Assembly (NCBI GenBank): GCA_030141605.1
Contig: JAQGDQ010000278.1
Location: forward strand, 62,001 to 126,000
Reading direction: 5' to 3'
DNA length: 64,000 bases
DNA from: Tubiluchus corallicola
Lineage: Eukaryota > Priapulida > Priapulimorpha > Priapulimorphida > Tubiluchidae
Shown: positions 34,640-47,424 of the stretch, in pieces
Position numbering within the stretch: position 1 is the first letter of the stretch
Layout of the letters: every line of letters begins with the position of its first letter
Notes under the pieces: generated by a model
The model's database searches: none
Seen by the model: the letters and a program-made list of their open reading frames with translations, nothing else
Told to the model about the DNA's origin: nothing
Translations under genes and position numbers: made by a program

Positions 34640-37280
34640 GTTCGCAATCTACGCTGTCGTATAAATGATAATAATAGTTTGAAAGTAATTATCATACGTG
34701 AAATTAGACTCTGGTGTTAAGAGTAAAAAACATTTTAAATGAACTGAAAAAAGACAAAATACCACCATGTTTTGGGTACCTTCGCTAGTTTGCTTAGAAA
34801 AAAAGCCGCCAAAGGTAAGTTCATGTTTACGTATTTGAGAATGAAATTAAACTAGACTTGAGATTTATAAATAACTACAATATGGTAAAAAAATACTTAA
34901 TGTAATCTATGTTGTAATGAACAGAAAAACTGTTGTAATAAAACTGGGAATGATCAGCGTCTTATGTACAACACCATCAGATTAATACTGCTAGTAAAAA
35001 TTGCAGCAATTTAAGATTGCACATTAATCATCGTATTGCACCAAGTTAGTACTAGGTTGGTGTTAGTTTGAATTAGGCTGACAGGGATAAATATCGTTAT
35101 TAAAATTTACCATTGAATATTGTATATAGTAAATATAGATAAAAATATCTGTATCTGATTGGTTTACTTTTAACATCAAGTGCAACATTCACTTCATTTC
35201 TTCGATCTGTTGTCTTTTCGTTGATTAGACTTGATTACAATTACAAACTATCGCTAATTCTGAGGTAAGTATTGTAAAAGTAATAATATGTGGAAAAAAC
35301 ATTTATATTATGCTTTTATTTGTACGTCACTTAAAATGGGATTACGAATTTGTATAACTAAAATTAGTATTTTTTCATTCATTGACTCATTTTTGTAAAA
35401 ACAAATAATTGCCAATATCAATATTAATAATATTTTTAGATTGAGCTAAATTATGAAATCGCACATGTCTACGAATTTGAACCGACTTTTATACCATAAG
35501 TAGTACAAATGAATTTCATTTTTTCTTTTCTATAGTGTTTTTGCAATTAAGTCCAATTTCTTTGAGATAATCAGTTTATAATTCTTCGACTTCTTTGATC
35601 CTTTTTTGATGATGGATCTTATTCTTCTTTATCAAACATTCAGCTAAAATTTTCCCACCACTGGCATGTTTAGTCAACAGCAATGACGCTATAGCAAAGA
35701 ATACAAATCGCTAACTTCGCCTGCAGAGTAAACGTTTAAAATGCCTCATATTTGCCGGTAAACATTGCACTGTTTTGCCGCCTCAAGTATTGTATGTTTT
35801 ACTCGCTGTTTAGTATAGTTTACTTAATTTGTCACATGCTAAGAGAAACGCAGTCTGATTTTCTTTGGAGAACACAGCACTGCGTTTGCAAATGAGCGTT
35901 TTATTGCGTATTGGCAAATTGCTTTGAATACTCGAGTGCAAGTTCATTGTTAAATAGTCGACCTAGAAGCAAGGATTTGAATGATTCGAACCAGCAGCTG
36001 TAGGCTCTCTCTCTGTGTGTGTGTTCTCATTATATGCTTATTTCTGAACAATTTTACTATAATTTGCACCATTTAGGAATGAGAGAAAAGAGAAATCGTG
36101 CGAGGTGCATGACCTATAGAAGCAGCAAGAATGTGATATAACTGCAGCGTGTTAGAAAATTAATTAATGAAAAATCCCACGTTTCAAATTACCGTTGTTG
36201 TTTATAATTAGGTGAAAAAAACAAAAAATAGCATTTAGTATGTTTTTTCTTTTTTAATCTTTCGCATGTTGGTAAAAGACAGTAGTGATTTGAAACGTTG
36301 AGTTTTTATTTTTCTCAATTGTTGACGTCTTCATAAATTGTACCTATTTTTGTCATCAGGGTTTAAATTTACCTTTTTGGAAAATTAATTTTATAAATGC
36401 AATTACTCCTGAAAGTATTCTAAAACACTGATAATATTCTATACAAAAGAACATGCCTTCATAATGTCGCTTATTGCCTTGCTTCATTATTTACAGAGGC
36501 GCCCTCTATGTGAATTACAATTCTTATTGACTATTTACAAGTATACGTAATAGCAAATAATCGCGAAGTTCGTTTTTTTAAACATAACCGAGTTGTTCAA
36601 CACAAAGAAATGAAATACCCGACCTGACATATTGGTGTTACATGCACTATATATTTACACATGCTGTTGACTTTCTCAAAAATGTAAAATAACGAATTTT
36701 TGCAATAGTTTTATTTTTGCAATATCTTTCCAGTGTTTGTAAATACATTTGACCTAGATTAAGGTAAAAAGCATTAATCCAGGCGCTACGTGTTAGATAT
36801 TTCAAGACAGATTCACCTATTTTAAAATGTCATAATAGTCTGAATATCTGGCGTCACAATCAAACAATGCGCGCATAATTATAAACAAGTTTTTAAATAT
36901 CTCTTCTATGTACATACCTACATACATAATTATTTAACAGGGCAAATTCGAAACGCCTACAGCTGCACACTGTAATATTACAAATTTCTTTACACTCCCA
37001 GGATATAAAACAAGTGGTTTGTGCATACAGGCGGGTCCCAAACCTTTGTGCCACCGCCGAAAGCTGAACGACTTGAAACGGAAATAGTTATTTGCAACAA
37101 ATATAATGTGTCACGGGTTAAAATAGTTCGTAAAATCGTGGACCTGGAGCATTTCTACACTTACATAATAAAAACCAGACAATGTCGGTTAGTTAACCGC
37201 GTATGTTTTCGGTATTGGTTGAATTTGTAAGTTGAAAAAACATATTAGTCAAAGTTTTATTATCTTTGTATATTGTGTTT
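34640..37280. other. No recognised gene
   Basis: AT-rich. Contains at 36494-36507 a CTCF-like core on the minus strand (TAGAGGGCGCC), noted in the findings. No exon, RNA gene or transposon end was recognised. Confidence 0.35.
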
Positions 37281-37290
37281 TATTACATTG

Positions 37291-37520
37291 TATTGTATTG
37301 TATTGTATTGTATTGTATTGTATTGTATTGTATTGTATTGTATTGTATTGTATTGTATTGTATTGTATTGTATTGTATTGTATTGTATTGTATTGTATTG
37401 TATTGTATTGTATTGTATTGTATTGTATTCTATTCTATTCTATTCTATTCTATTCTATTCTATTCTATTCTATTCTATTCTATTCTATTCTATTCTATTC
37501 TATTCTATTCTATTCTATTC
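37291..37520. repeat. (TATTG)27 then (TATTC)19 compound pentanucleotide array
   Basis: TATTG units run without interruption over 37291-37425, then every unit becomes TATTC over 37426-37520, in the same register. Flanking degenerate units lie at 37281-37290 and 37521-37555. The Cys/Tyr/Ile/Leu open frames in all three plus frames are byproducts. Confidence 0.98.
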
Positions 37521-37559
37521 TGTTCTCTATTACATTGCATTGCATTGTATTGTATTCAC

Positions 37560-40500
37560 CAATAAACTTATTATTAGTCATTCAGATTGCGTGTAATTGC
37601 AAAAAACGAATTTGAGACCTTTCAACTTGTGGCTTGAAAACAAACCTTGCCATTTTATCAACAATACAGCAAAATTTGGGAAAGCCACGTTGTTGACCTG
37701 CTAACAGTCTAACCTCTAACGGAACGATCTTGTGCCGATGCACTAATGATAACTTTACTGACGAACAACACAATACAATAAACAATACAATGCACACAAA
37801 GAATCACGCGTCACACAAAGCATCCCAACACTTTTGTATAATCGTCACTTTGAAACAGTAGAGGTTAAACAGTTTACAATATTTACGCATTTACAAAAGT
37901 AATATAGTGACAATTATGTGCTATTGCTGTCAATTGAATATGATTTTCTGCGATTAACATTTTATTTTTCTTCTCTTAAAATAGTTTAAAATAATATAAA
38001 AATTTAAACCAAATTTGCAAGTTTCTAATCAATTCAAAAGTCCACAGATATGATATTTAAAAGTCAAAGAGATTAAAAGAAAGTAAACGTGGAAAAATGT
38101 GAATTAAAATATGAGCCAAAAATGGTCAGGCTCTGATGTTTTTCTACATTTAGAAGCCATTTTCAGTTTGATTCCTGGACTTTTGTGATATGAGTAAAAT
38201 TTAGTCAAGTCCTCGGATGTTTTTCTACTTTTAAAAGTCACTGAGTTTGATTTCTGAACCTTTGTGATATGAGCCTAAATTAGTCTGGTCCTCGCTGGTG
38301 TTTTTCTACATTTAAAGGTCACCGTTAAATGTCCTTAACAAATCGTTTTTAAAGCAGCGGCTACTCAGTACGCCAAAATAGCTACAAGAGATACAAAAAG
38401 CAGAACGTCCTAGACTCGTATCCTGGCTCCTGTGTACCAAGCCAGTCGTCTGTAACGAGTATTGTTCAGGAAATGATCCACCGGAAGTGGATTTTTTGTG
38501 TGGTAATCATTTTATATGCACTCTTCGTCACACTCAGCTCAGACTGTAGTAACTGCACTAAATTGCTTGCATTATAGAAAAGTTTTTGTATGTAAATGGT
38601 TTGGATTGACACAGTTAATTCTACTGGAAAATTGTTTAAAAATTGTCTGGTCTTGTGCATATATAGTATAGTGGTGTGCTTTGAAAGAGTAATAAATGTG
38701 CAGGATGTTCCAAAAGAAACAGTGGAGTAGAAATACGACACAAGAAACATGGTTTTTTATAGTATGGCATCATAATGACGTCAACGTATTATGCTTTTTA
38801 TGTCATTACTTTATTGATATCATCAAACTTGTTAGACTTCATATGGTATCATATTTTAATACCTCTCATTTGTTACCATTTTAACTTTGTTTTTGGAAAG
38901 CCCTGTATATTGCTGCTACTAGCTAGTTTACCATGATCACTTTGTACAAAGAACATTAGCTAATTAGCTGTTGAAATTTTCAGGTTACGCCTGAAACTTC
39001 TTTGAACGCGAAATTAGCATGAAAATGTCACCATGAATAGCATTTTTACATTCTAACAAACATCGTTATTTCTGTAACTAGTCCGGAATGCGAAGCATTA
39101 GGTTACTTGCTTATTGAGTTTTTTCTGCCCCATTGTAATATGTCATTTAGGACACATTTTATTGTTACTATGGAATCGATTTTTCATAAAAAATATAATA
39201 CGGAGTAACTCTATTGTGACGTCGCAATAATAAAAACTGATAAAAACTTATTACATAACCAAAGATATAGGTTTACGTTGTAGGAAAGTTACCCAGAAAG
39301 TAACCCTTTGTAGGGCAAAGAACGGCAGCAAATATAAAGTTATGCCTTTAAATCACGTTTATTAATTCGTCGCGAAGAGTTGCTTTAGCATTTTACACAT
39401 TTTTATTTGAATTTTTCATGTATAAACATTATAACTTGCAGTAGTCGTATATACTGGCTTGCTGTACCAATCATGAACTATAGTTTTCTTATAACGAAGC
39501 TTTGTTTAAAAATTAAAATTCCCAATGGAGAAGAAACCAAAAAGGATAAAAATATTATGACAAACACAACAATTTCAGCTCGTTCTTACACAGGATAACT
39601 ACAGGTCCCATTGAACCATGGAGGAAGTACAGCATTATAATCGTATAATAATTATTACTGTGTAGGAGTTCGACTGCGTAAACAAAAAGCCTGTTTTGTC
39701 TATGTTTCATTGTGAAATGTGTGGATAGATAAACTTTGCAAAATACACCTCGCACCGATCAACGATTACAGTGTGCAGAGGACTTAATTATCTATAATTA
39801 TTAGAAAATTACGTCTGTATTGCGAGAAATTAGCAGAATCACGATAATAACGTATGGTCTAGAGTGCATGTCAACTTGTAAGAAGGGTGTCAATTTCTAA
39901 AATATAAATTTGAGCAAATATGTAAGGTGCTCCATATGATAAAAACAGTTTTTAGAAATTTCATATTTATCTGTAGTAAGCTGTGTTTTAGAGCTTCCGC
40001 GGAGATGTACATAGCAGGGACCGTAATTTTTGTTTAGGTCTGTGTTAGGCGCGCCACGTATAACGTACTCTCAAAAAGTCAATTGCCTATTATCACCCGT
40101 ATTCCATCACAAAGACCACAACTGCCGAGAAATTTCAGGAGAAATTTACTTTAGTGAAAATTACTCGAACTATTTTCATTGCGCAGTTTTCATACTTTGT
40201 TTGAGCCATAACTGAGGTTACTCTGATGACGTACATGTATATGTAATTGCGCTATATAGGTTGAATAATTAATCGATGACGACCAAGCGCCCTCTCTCAG
40301 AGGAGTTAATGTTACTTTGTCTGTGTTTCCTTATCATGTGACCTTTCATCTATTGTTTCTAAAATGTATTGATCCTATTGGGATACTGTTGAGCCTTTAA
40401 CAAATGTTAGTCCCTGTTGTTTGGCTTCTCTACCTAGCCAATCTACCTAGTAGACCTAGACTGTCTGTTGGCTAGCTTTATCTCTGGTTTCTCATAAAAA

Positions 40501-41290
40501 AATTAGTTTAATTTTTAAGCTGTGTCATGAGCCTCTAGCCATCGTTGGCTTCTGAAGCTTTTGTTCATAATAGTGATCAGGCTATTGGCATTTTAAAATT
40601 TATAAAGGTTACTATAATCATTGGTTCAGACTCCTTGACTGAATTTGGTTCTTCTATTTGTCTATGTATTTGTCTTCTATTCAATTTGTGATTTACTCAA
40701 TGACTGATACCACAATACTTCGTTATATTTGTTAATTCTGTCGGCACTGCAAAATTTCTGGGATATGCTAATCGCGATCCTAATCCCAATCCAGTTCGAC
40801 GATCGCATCAATCAATGTTCTCGTTAATTTTTTGGTCACTGAATTTGGTAGTCAAAAACAGCAACATAACGCTACGGATTGCGTTGATTGTGTCTAAAAA
40901 GTTATTTTTGCCAAGATAATCCCAGATAATCCGGATATTAATCTTATTAGTTCTCATCACTCATCATACCTCATGACAGGCGCATAGTCTTTTTTATTAA
41001 TACAATATGAGGTTGTCAAAAAAACAGTGTTTATTATACGTCAATTGCATTGTGATTAAAAAGCGCCTCAGTGGCGTTAATGATAAAAGATAGATTATAG
41101 GTGTATAGAAGCTTGGAACAGTAAAACTTAGAAATGGCCATTTAAAAAGACAGATTTCAAAAGACTTTTAAAAGAATTAATATTTTCTATTGAATTTACA
41201 TTAAATGATAATTATTAAAAGTACTAGGTTTGCTTTAACAAATTCGTACTGTTTTATTAACTAGTAGAAAGAATGTCGGTCCGACACTAA
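37560..41290. other. No recognised gene
   Basis: AT-rich DNA with short open frames. The segment 38120-38330 has three loosely similar blocks (CTGATGTTTTTCTACATTTA-like, each followed by TTGTGATATGAG), an old triplication of about 75-80 bp. A CTCF-like core lies at 40288-40301 on the minus strand. Confidence 0.4.
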
Positions 41291-41291
41291 A

Positions 41292-41975
41292 ATGTTATGT
41301 TTATATTCAGCCCGCACTGTATTACAATTGCCTGATGCCACGATATGATATGTTTATACTTAGTGCTACATTTGCGTGAAACCATGTTATGTTTATACTC
41401 TGCCCATGTTGTGCTACATTTGCCTGAAACCATGTTGTGTTTATACTCTGCCTGTGTTGTGCTACATTTGCCTGAAACCATGTTGTGTTTATACTCTGCC
41501 TGTGTTGTGCTACATTTGCCTGAAACCATGTTATCTTTATACTCAGCCTGTGTGTTGTGCTACATTTGCCTGAAACCATGTTATGTTTATACTCTGCCTG
41601 TGTTGTGCTACATTTGCCTGAAACCATGTTATCTTTATACTCAGCCTGTGTGTTGTGCTACATTTGCCTGAAACCATGTTATGTTTATACTCTGCCTGTG
41701 CTGTGCTACATTTGCCTGAAACCATGTTATCTTTATACTCAGCCTGTGTGTTGTGCTACATTTGCCTGAAACCATGTTATGTTTATACTCTGCCTGTGCT
41801 GTGTTACATTTGCCTGAAACCATGTTATCTTTATACTCAGCCTGTGTGTTGTGCTACATTTGCCTGAAACCATGTTATGTTTATACTCTGCCTGTGCTGT
41901 GTTACATTTGCCTGAAACCATGTTATGTTTATACTCTGCCTGTGCTGTGTAACATTTGCCTGAAACCCATCATGT
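41292..41975. repeat. Minisatellite, 49-bp unit with 98-bp higher-order repeat
   Basis: About 14 units sharing GCTACATTTGCCTGAAACCA followed by TGTTATGTTTATACTC. Between 41529 and 41900 two unit types alternate: one with TTATGTTTATACTCTGCC, the other with TTATCTTTATACTCAGCC and an extra TG, giving a 98-bp dimer repeated about four times. Outer units are more diverged (41292-41400 and 41955-41975). All open frames through it on both strands are repeats, not genes. Confidence 0.97.
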
Positions 41976-43190
41976 ACGTGTACATTCAGCCTGCACCTCT
42001 TTGGCTGTTCATAACGTTGTGTGTACGCACTCGCCTAATACTGTGCGAATTAGCTTATACTATGTTTAGTCTCAACTTACAAATAATTATTCCAGACTAT
42101 TGTATGGACTAATTAATATTCTTATATTAAGCCATGAATAAATTTGAATCTACTTTATCCCCAAATGATTTTCATGATACCGTCTTCTGCTGGTAACCTA
42201 TGTATATTGTTAAAATATCTGTTGAAAACCCAAAGCGGTTTCTTGTGGTGCATAATTGCTTTAGCAGTATCGTGCTAACAGCTCAAGGTGTGTCGATCCC
42301 TGGAATAAAATTAACTCTAAAGTGAGGTAAATAACAGGTATGGAGATTTCCTGTAGAGAGGTCAACTCATCAGGTGGTTGTGTTAATTGGGCAGCTTTAT
42401 TCTGTGCGGAAAGTAGGAATTTATTTTCGTGTATAATGCTATTAATTTAGAGGTTTGGCCATACTTATAAAGTAATTACATGCCCGTTTTTATATAGTGA
42501 CCAAGTGTGTCTTTATTTGGTCTGCTGTTCCAATGATGTATAAAGGAAAGCTTAGCTTTTTTATTCATTTTTTTGTTACAAACGACCGGCAGGGGACTAG
42601 AAGCACGTTTTTGTTCAGATTAAAGTCGCTTGATTGTGGTAGTTTATTTACGCGTATATATGTAGCCAGGCCTATTCATAATTCAACCCCCGTGATATAA
42701 ATCTAACACAAGATTTATAACTTACGTTATGGCGTAATGTTCATTGGTGCCGAATTAATTCACTTTTACGCATAGCAAACACATTTAATGCTGTTTGTTA
42801 GCCTAGAATGTGACAATAGAAACTATGTTATATACATATTGATATTTCTTAGTTCTGCAGACGATTATCGTGTCGCTGTTAGGCTATCTTAGATCAAAAT
42901 TCATAAAAAAATTTTGAAAAGATTTGCTAAGTATATTTTGCAAAACTTGCAAATACTAAGCTTAAATCAGTCGCGTTTCAAGATTTTCTTTGCAGCGATG
43001 CGGCACATAGTATAACGGTGATTATTGCCGAATTTTCTAGGATAGTATATCGCTGCAGTGTGAACCGATTTTATTGACTTTACTCTACAGCCTTGCTTCC
43101 ACCCAGCGTAAGTTTAGTCAGCAACGACCTGCAAATGTTTTTATGGAAGGAACCTGAAAGTGAACCATTAGAAGCAACTACGTGCGATGT
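41976..43190. other. No recognised gene
   Basis: AT-rich, no motif-bearing frame or transposon end seen. Confidence 0.4.
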
Positions 43191-43209
43191 ACATTTATAA
43201 CTCCAAGTA

Positions 43210-43740
43210 ACTTTTAGACGAATGTAGGATGATTTTTCATATCTTACCCCATTTTCAAGTACGGTAAAAAAAATATACATTTTGACACCAATAATATTGC
43301 AAAAGCGTTTCTGATAATTAAATAATAAATGAAATTCTTAGTTAACGGCGGGAGAGCCCAACTATTGATGACAGAAATGAACATGATGTTCAACAGCACA
43401 AACATTCCATGAGCGTGTTGCGCGTATTTGTGAAAGCGTTACTGTAAGAGAGTCAGTGAGCTCTTGAATATGTGTACTACGTCACAACCGAACAACTCTG
43501 AATTGAGATGTGCAGCACTTGTTTTTTGTGCAAGGCGTTTCCGAGATGCACACGCTGACTCTAACCAATAAGTGGTGGAATGCATGTAATAGCGAAGAAC
43601 TAGTCACGCGAACAAAAATACATTTCTGTGACAATTCTTTCACGTAAGTCGTTTTGAAAAAATAGTGCATTTCTTTTCACATTCTATTTAACAGGGTAGA
43701 TTGTTTTGAGTTATAGTTTAAGATTGGATTCGGTTTTCCT
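43210..43740. repeat. Dispersed repeat family, copy C
   Basis: Nearly full-length relative to copy A, with the same block order and scattered substitutions and indels. Ends GGTTTTCCTTTAAGCTC and supplies the empty site for the MITE found in copy B. A short open frame on the minus strand has no motif. Confidence 0.85.
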
Positions 43741-44829
43741 TTAAGCTCAAGTATTTTACTGTTTGTCAATAAACCTTTACTGACTAGCATTATTTTAGAT
43801 TGATCATGGACAGAGCACCGGTGAGGTCAAGGCCATGCGCGCTTAGAAGAAGAAAAAGCATCTGTCTGGCTTGGCTTCCCTTAGAAAAGACGCGAATTTG
43901 TGTTTCTTGTGGCCTAGTCAACGCAATGAATCATAGCGTAACCAGCAGGGTACTACACAACTGTGAACGCATACATAAAACACGATGGCAATTAAATTTA
44001 TAGCCAAATATTTTAAACAAAAACCAGGCTAGGGTGAAAGGGTGGCTGTAGTGTCTTCCCTGGGCTAGATATTTTTGCTGATTTCCCACGGAAGACCTTG
44101 GACCACCGTAGTTTGTGATTCACAGTAAAATTGACTGACCCAAGCAATAGTTTACTAGTGGCAGAAACGTGAATGTGAAAAATAAAGACACTTTTTAAAA
44201 ATGGGAAAAATTTGGTTAGATGAAGCTGTTTCCTACAGTTTATCCCAGGATTTGACGCGTTGTAAATTAATTGTTTAATGGATTCCTCTAAACTTAGACT
44301 TTAACCTAGATTAGGTGACTTTCACCTAAATCATTTTAAGTATAAAGATAGAGAACAGGCTGGATGTATTTGTTAACATTTATTAGTGAAACTAATACCA
44401 TGAAAACTTTTTCGTTGTTGGATTAAAACTATTAAATTTTTTAAATCAGTTTTTTAGTTTCAAAAATTAGCAATTTTAGGTCTTTGCTTAGCATTAAATG
44501 TTAATGCGGAAGAAATGTTGTATATAATTGAAAACTATTGTCATTAATCTTTCCAATATTATTTTTTATCATCCCTGTTGTGCTGAGTATCAAAACTAAG
44601 TTAATATTTGCTGCGGATTATTTTTGAGATCGCGTCTTACGTTTTCTTTCATAAAGCTAAAGAAATCAAAATTCAAAGGTAATTCAGACTTATATAAGAA
44701 ATAATTAAGTGAAATAATTTCACGTTTACAAAGTTTACACATCAGACTACGTCAGGTGACAAAGTTCTTACAATCACCAATCAAAATCTTTGCAAGACGA
44801 GCCGCAGGAGTCCTTATCAACTTGCGCCA
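43741..44829. other. No recognised gene
   Basis: A 67-codon frame at 43800-44003 starts in a slightly GC-rich patch and has a C-x2-C pair, but no splice context or recognisable family. The rest is AT-rich. Confidence 0.35.
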
Positions 44830-45430
44830 GTCGGAAAATCTGAAACGGGCATCATAATATTAGTAAGCCACCCACCGTGCGTTGCTTTTTATGTGCATTA
44901 AAGCGTTTGATTGGTGCGTTTTGTTTGCTTCGTGTTATATCATTCGCCTGAACACAATTCATGTCTGGCTTTTATCGCACGGTCCGTTGTCTGCTCGTTT
45001 GTAAGTCATATTTTATTTCGCTTTTAACTCCCTCTAGCCTCTACGTTTTCAGGCGATATTTCATGTCCCTAGTCGCTGAATAACATCGATTATGCGGCTC
45101 GTCACCAGAGGGCGCATTGCAAGTCAAATGAGATGGCTTTAGTTACCTGACACTTTAGTCGAGTTGTTGTGCTCTCCCGGCAGGTGTCGCCACCTTCAGC
45201 GGCTCATTATTATGTAACGTTTTGATTTTTAACTCACGTTGAAAACATTTATTCCGTCAATTTGTACAATGGATTAAAGTTGAAAGTGGATTAAATTGTG
45301 GGTTTCATTGACGTTTAAATACACGGCCACTGATCGATGAAGGACCTAATTGTGTACCCCCGGAGATCGCCTGGCAGGAAATTTAAACCGATTATAGGAG
45401 CCATGAAATGTAATATGAAAAACGACGACC
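44830..45430. promoter_or_regulatory. Candidate regulatory/conserved block with CTCF-like site
   Basis: About 600 bp of non-repetitive, balanced DNA with no long open frame. Contains TTTATGTGCATTAAAG, TGATTGGTGCG (reverse CCAAT), GGCAGGTGTCGCCACC (E-box/GLI-like surroundings) and the CTCF-like motif at 45102-45115. Flanked by AT-rich DNA on the left and LINE debris on the right. Function is inference. Confidence 0.3.
45102..45115 (+). promoter_or_regulatory. CTCF-like motif
   Basis: TCACCAGAGGGCGC matches the core CCASYAGRKGGCRS at 13 of 14 positions (first C is T). CTCF occurs in most bilaterians; whether this organism uses this site is unknown. Confidence 0.45.
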
Positions 45431-45583
45431 TGTAAAATTAGCCTTTTACTAAACCTAACTGGCTGATCAATAAGCATTAAGTATAGCTGTAATTAGTTGT
45501 GCTATAAGTTAAATTGTTGAATAATAAAAGGCTTATTACCTACTTTTCCTTACGGATTAAATGCTCTAGTAAATGAGATTTTT

Positions 45584-45960
45584 ACTAGATAGATAGATAG
45601 ATAGATAGATAAGTAGGCAGATAGATAAAATTTATTTTCGTCTCATCTATAACATTCAAGTACTGATAACACAACTGCAGCAAATAAGAGCTCAACTTTG
45701 AGTCATAAGAAACCAAATTCACATAATTAAAAAGCACAATAAATAAAAAAAAGTAGCATAGTGCGAATGTGGATGCACTAAGACTTGGAGGTAAATTGTA
45801 TTTACACAAAAGGCACAAAAATTGCATCTCATCCTCGATAGCATCACAGCTACACAACTGATATAATCGTTCATTAACCGGGATACTTTCATAACGCCTT
45901 GTTTCAACTTACTTCTGACTTCTGAGCTTACGTGGTTATGTATGGGCGCTGGACTGTATG
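45584..45960 (-). pseudogene. LINE 3' remnant with GATA tail (C-terminal Cys motif)
   Basis: On the minus strand, RYESIPVNERLYQLC then CDAIEDEMQFLCLLCKY, the C-terminal motif of CR1/jockey-like LINE polyproteins (usually C-x2-C...E-D-E-x-H-F-L...C; here H is Q). Frameshift near 45880. It ends GACGAAAATAAATTTTATC followed by TATC units at 45584-45628, the repetitive tail. Confidence 0.7.
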
Positions 45961-46189
45961 AAAATAGTTGCAACCCAGATGTCTAGTACTTGCTTGCATT
46001 GTTGTTGTTGTTCTTGTGGACAGTTTGCCTTGAACTCACGGTTCAAACGTGTAGTTTGTTTGGTTCACGTTGCACGTTGCACTCTGGGATGTTAAAGCAC
46101 ACTTAAACTTGTTATTGATAAAAAACAAAAAAAGAACGTAAATTTTCCATAAAATTAAAATTGCGCTGTGCCCACTGTACTAGTATCTG

Positions 46190-46275
46190 TAATAACAGCA
46201 GAAGACCCCAGTTAAGCAATTGCGTCATGCAACTGCTATGTCCTTAGTTCAAATCTCGCCAGAAAGAGTATTTTT
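46190..46275 (+). mobile_element. tRNA-like SINE head (weak)
   Basis: AGTTCAAATCTC at 46246-46257 resembles a B box; CCAGTTAAGCAATTGCG about 35 bp upstream resembles a degraded A box. Too diverged for a tRNA gene. Confidence 0.25.
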
Positions 46276-47089
46276 TATATTTGCTGTAACTGCATCACAA
46301 AATAATTTTGTATTTTTAGCAACTGTATTTCGTAATCCTGCCTTAAAATATAGACATGAAACATCTCAAGTGTATGTAATCTCCAGGCATTGCCTCGTAA
46401 TGGTGAAATTAACATCCTATTAAATATGAATCATTTTCTGCAGTTTACCACGCTTCTGTACTTGTTGAAATTTCAATATAGCTACCTTTATAAGTTCACG
46501 AGGGATTGTAAAGCTAAGTGCCAGGGTGGGTGTCCTCTCGACCTACCAATTCATCTGGCAAGAGGTGCTGTCAGGAGACAGATCGGTTGTATTTCTCAAC
46601 GATTATGGTGGCGAAAATCGACGTGAGACCGCGTGGAATAAAGTGTTGACAGAGGGGTGGGGTCGCAGACTTGAAGGGCGTGCATCGTATATTCACGAGT
46701 GAAGTTACTTAACCCAGACAGCTCTACCGACGTTTTAATGCAATCGTACGCGTTATGTACTGCGTGGCAAGGGCGCGCATTATTGGTATCGTTAAAGTAA
46801 TGAATGCGAAGGTTTCTGTCGAAAAAAGTGCTGGACTTTTGCGTGGCTTAAACCAAAAATAAGGCAAAATCAATCACGTGACCCGTTTTAACTAATCATA
46901 TTCTGCTTTCAAAACGTTTTCATTTGCTGAATTTTTAAATATGATGGGATAAGGACATTACATCTTAATATTCGTTCTCTCTTTTGACAAAATCTGTATT
47001 ACTGTTGCTGTGTTATTTTATTCGCCTATAAAAATTTAATCACATTTTCATTCTAAGAATAAAGTGGCAAAGCTGTATAATCACATTTT

Positions 47090-47424
47090 AGGACAATCAG
47101 GAGTACAGTTTCACTTTAATGCATTCGACGTAATTACATGAAAAGCTGTTTATTCTTTTAAAACATCGTCCTAGTAATATTGTAATACGATTTATTTTAA
47201 ATTATGATTCTGGTATCAGTATGAATTCTATATATTTTAAGCAAATGGAGAACAATTTTATTTGTAAATGCCCTTTCGTAAATGCCCATTTGTATTTATA
47301 CTGTAAATAGGCGTTTTAAGTTAGTTTTTAATAGTGTTTTTATCCTTGTATGTATTTTATGTATTTGTGTTTTATGGACTAGATTCGGAAATAAATAAAT
47401 AATTCAATTCAATTCAATTCAATT
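47090..47424 (+). mobile_element. LINE family X copy 2, 3' end
   Basis: Matches the reverse complement of 29379-29700 along its length: CGACGTAATTACATGAAAAG (versus CGACGCAATCTTACGAAAAG), TTTTATTTGTAAATGC, and a nearly identical end GACTAGATTCGGAAATAAAT. Tail is AATTC x4 at 47403-47422. Heavily 5'-truncated; only the last codons of the polyprotein and the 3' untranslated region remain. Confidence 0.85.

Noticed and set aside
37232-37615. Three overlapping plus-strand frames rich in Cys, Ile, Val, Leu and Tyr
   Set aside because: Pentanucleotide repeats stay open in all frames; no coding signature.
41292-41975. CRISPR-like array of regular repeats
   Set aside because: The whole unit is repeated with no unique spacers, and the window is eukaryotic.
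41287-42112. Many overlapping 60-119-residue frames on both strands with repeated protein motifs
   Set aside because: They are translations of the 49-bp minisatellite; the unit length is not a multiple of three and the frames shift between units.
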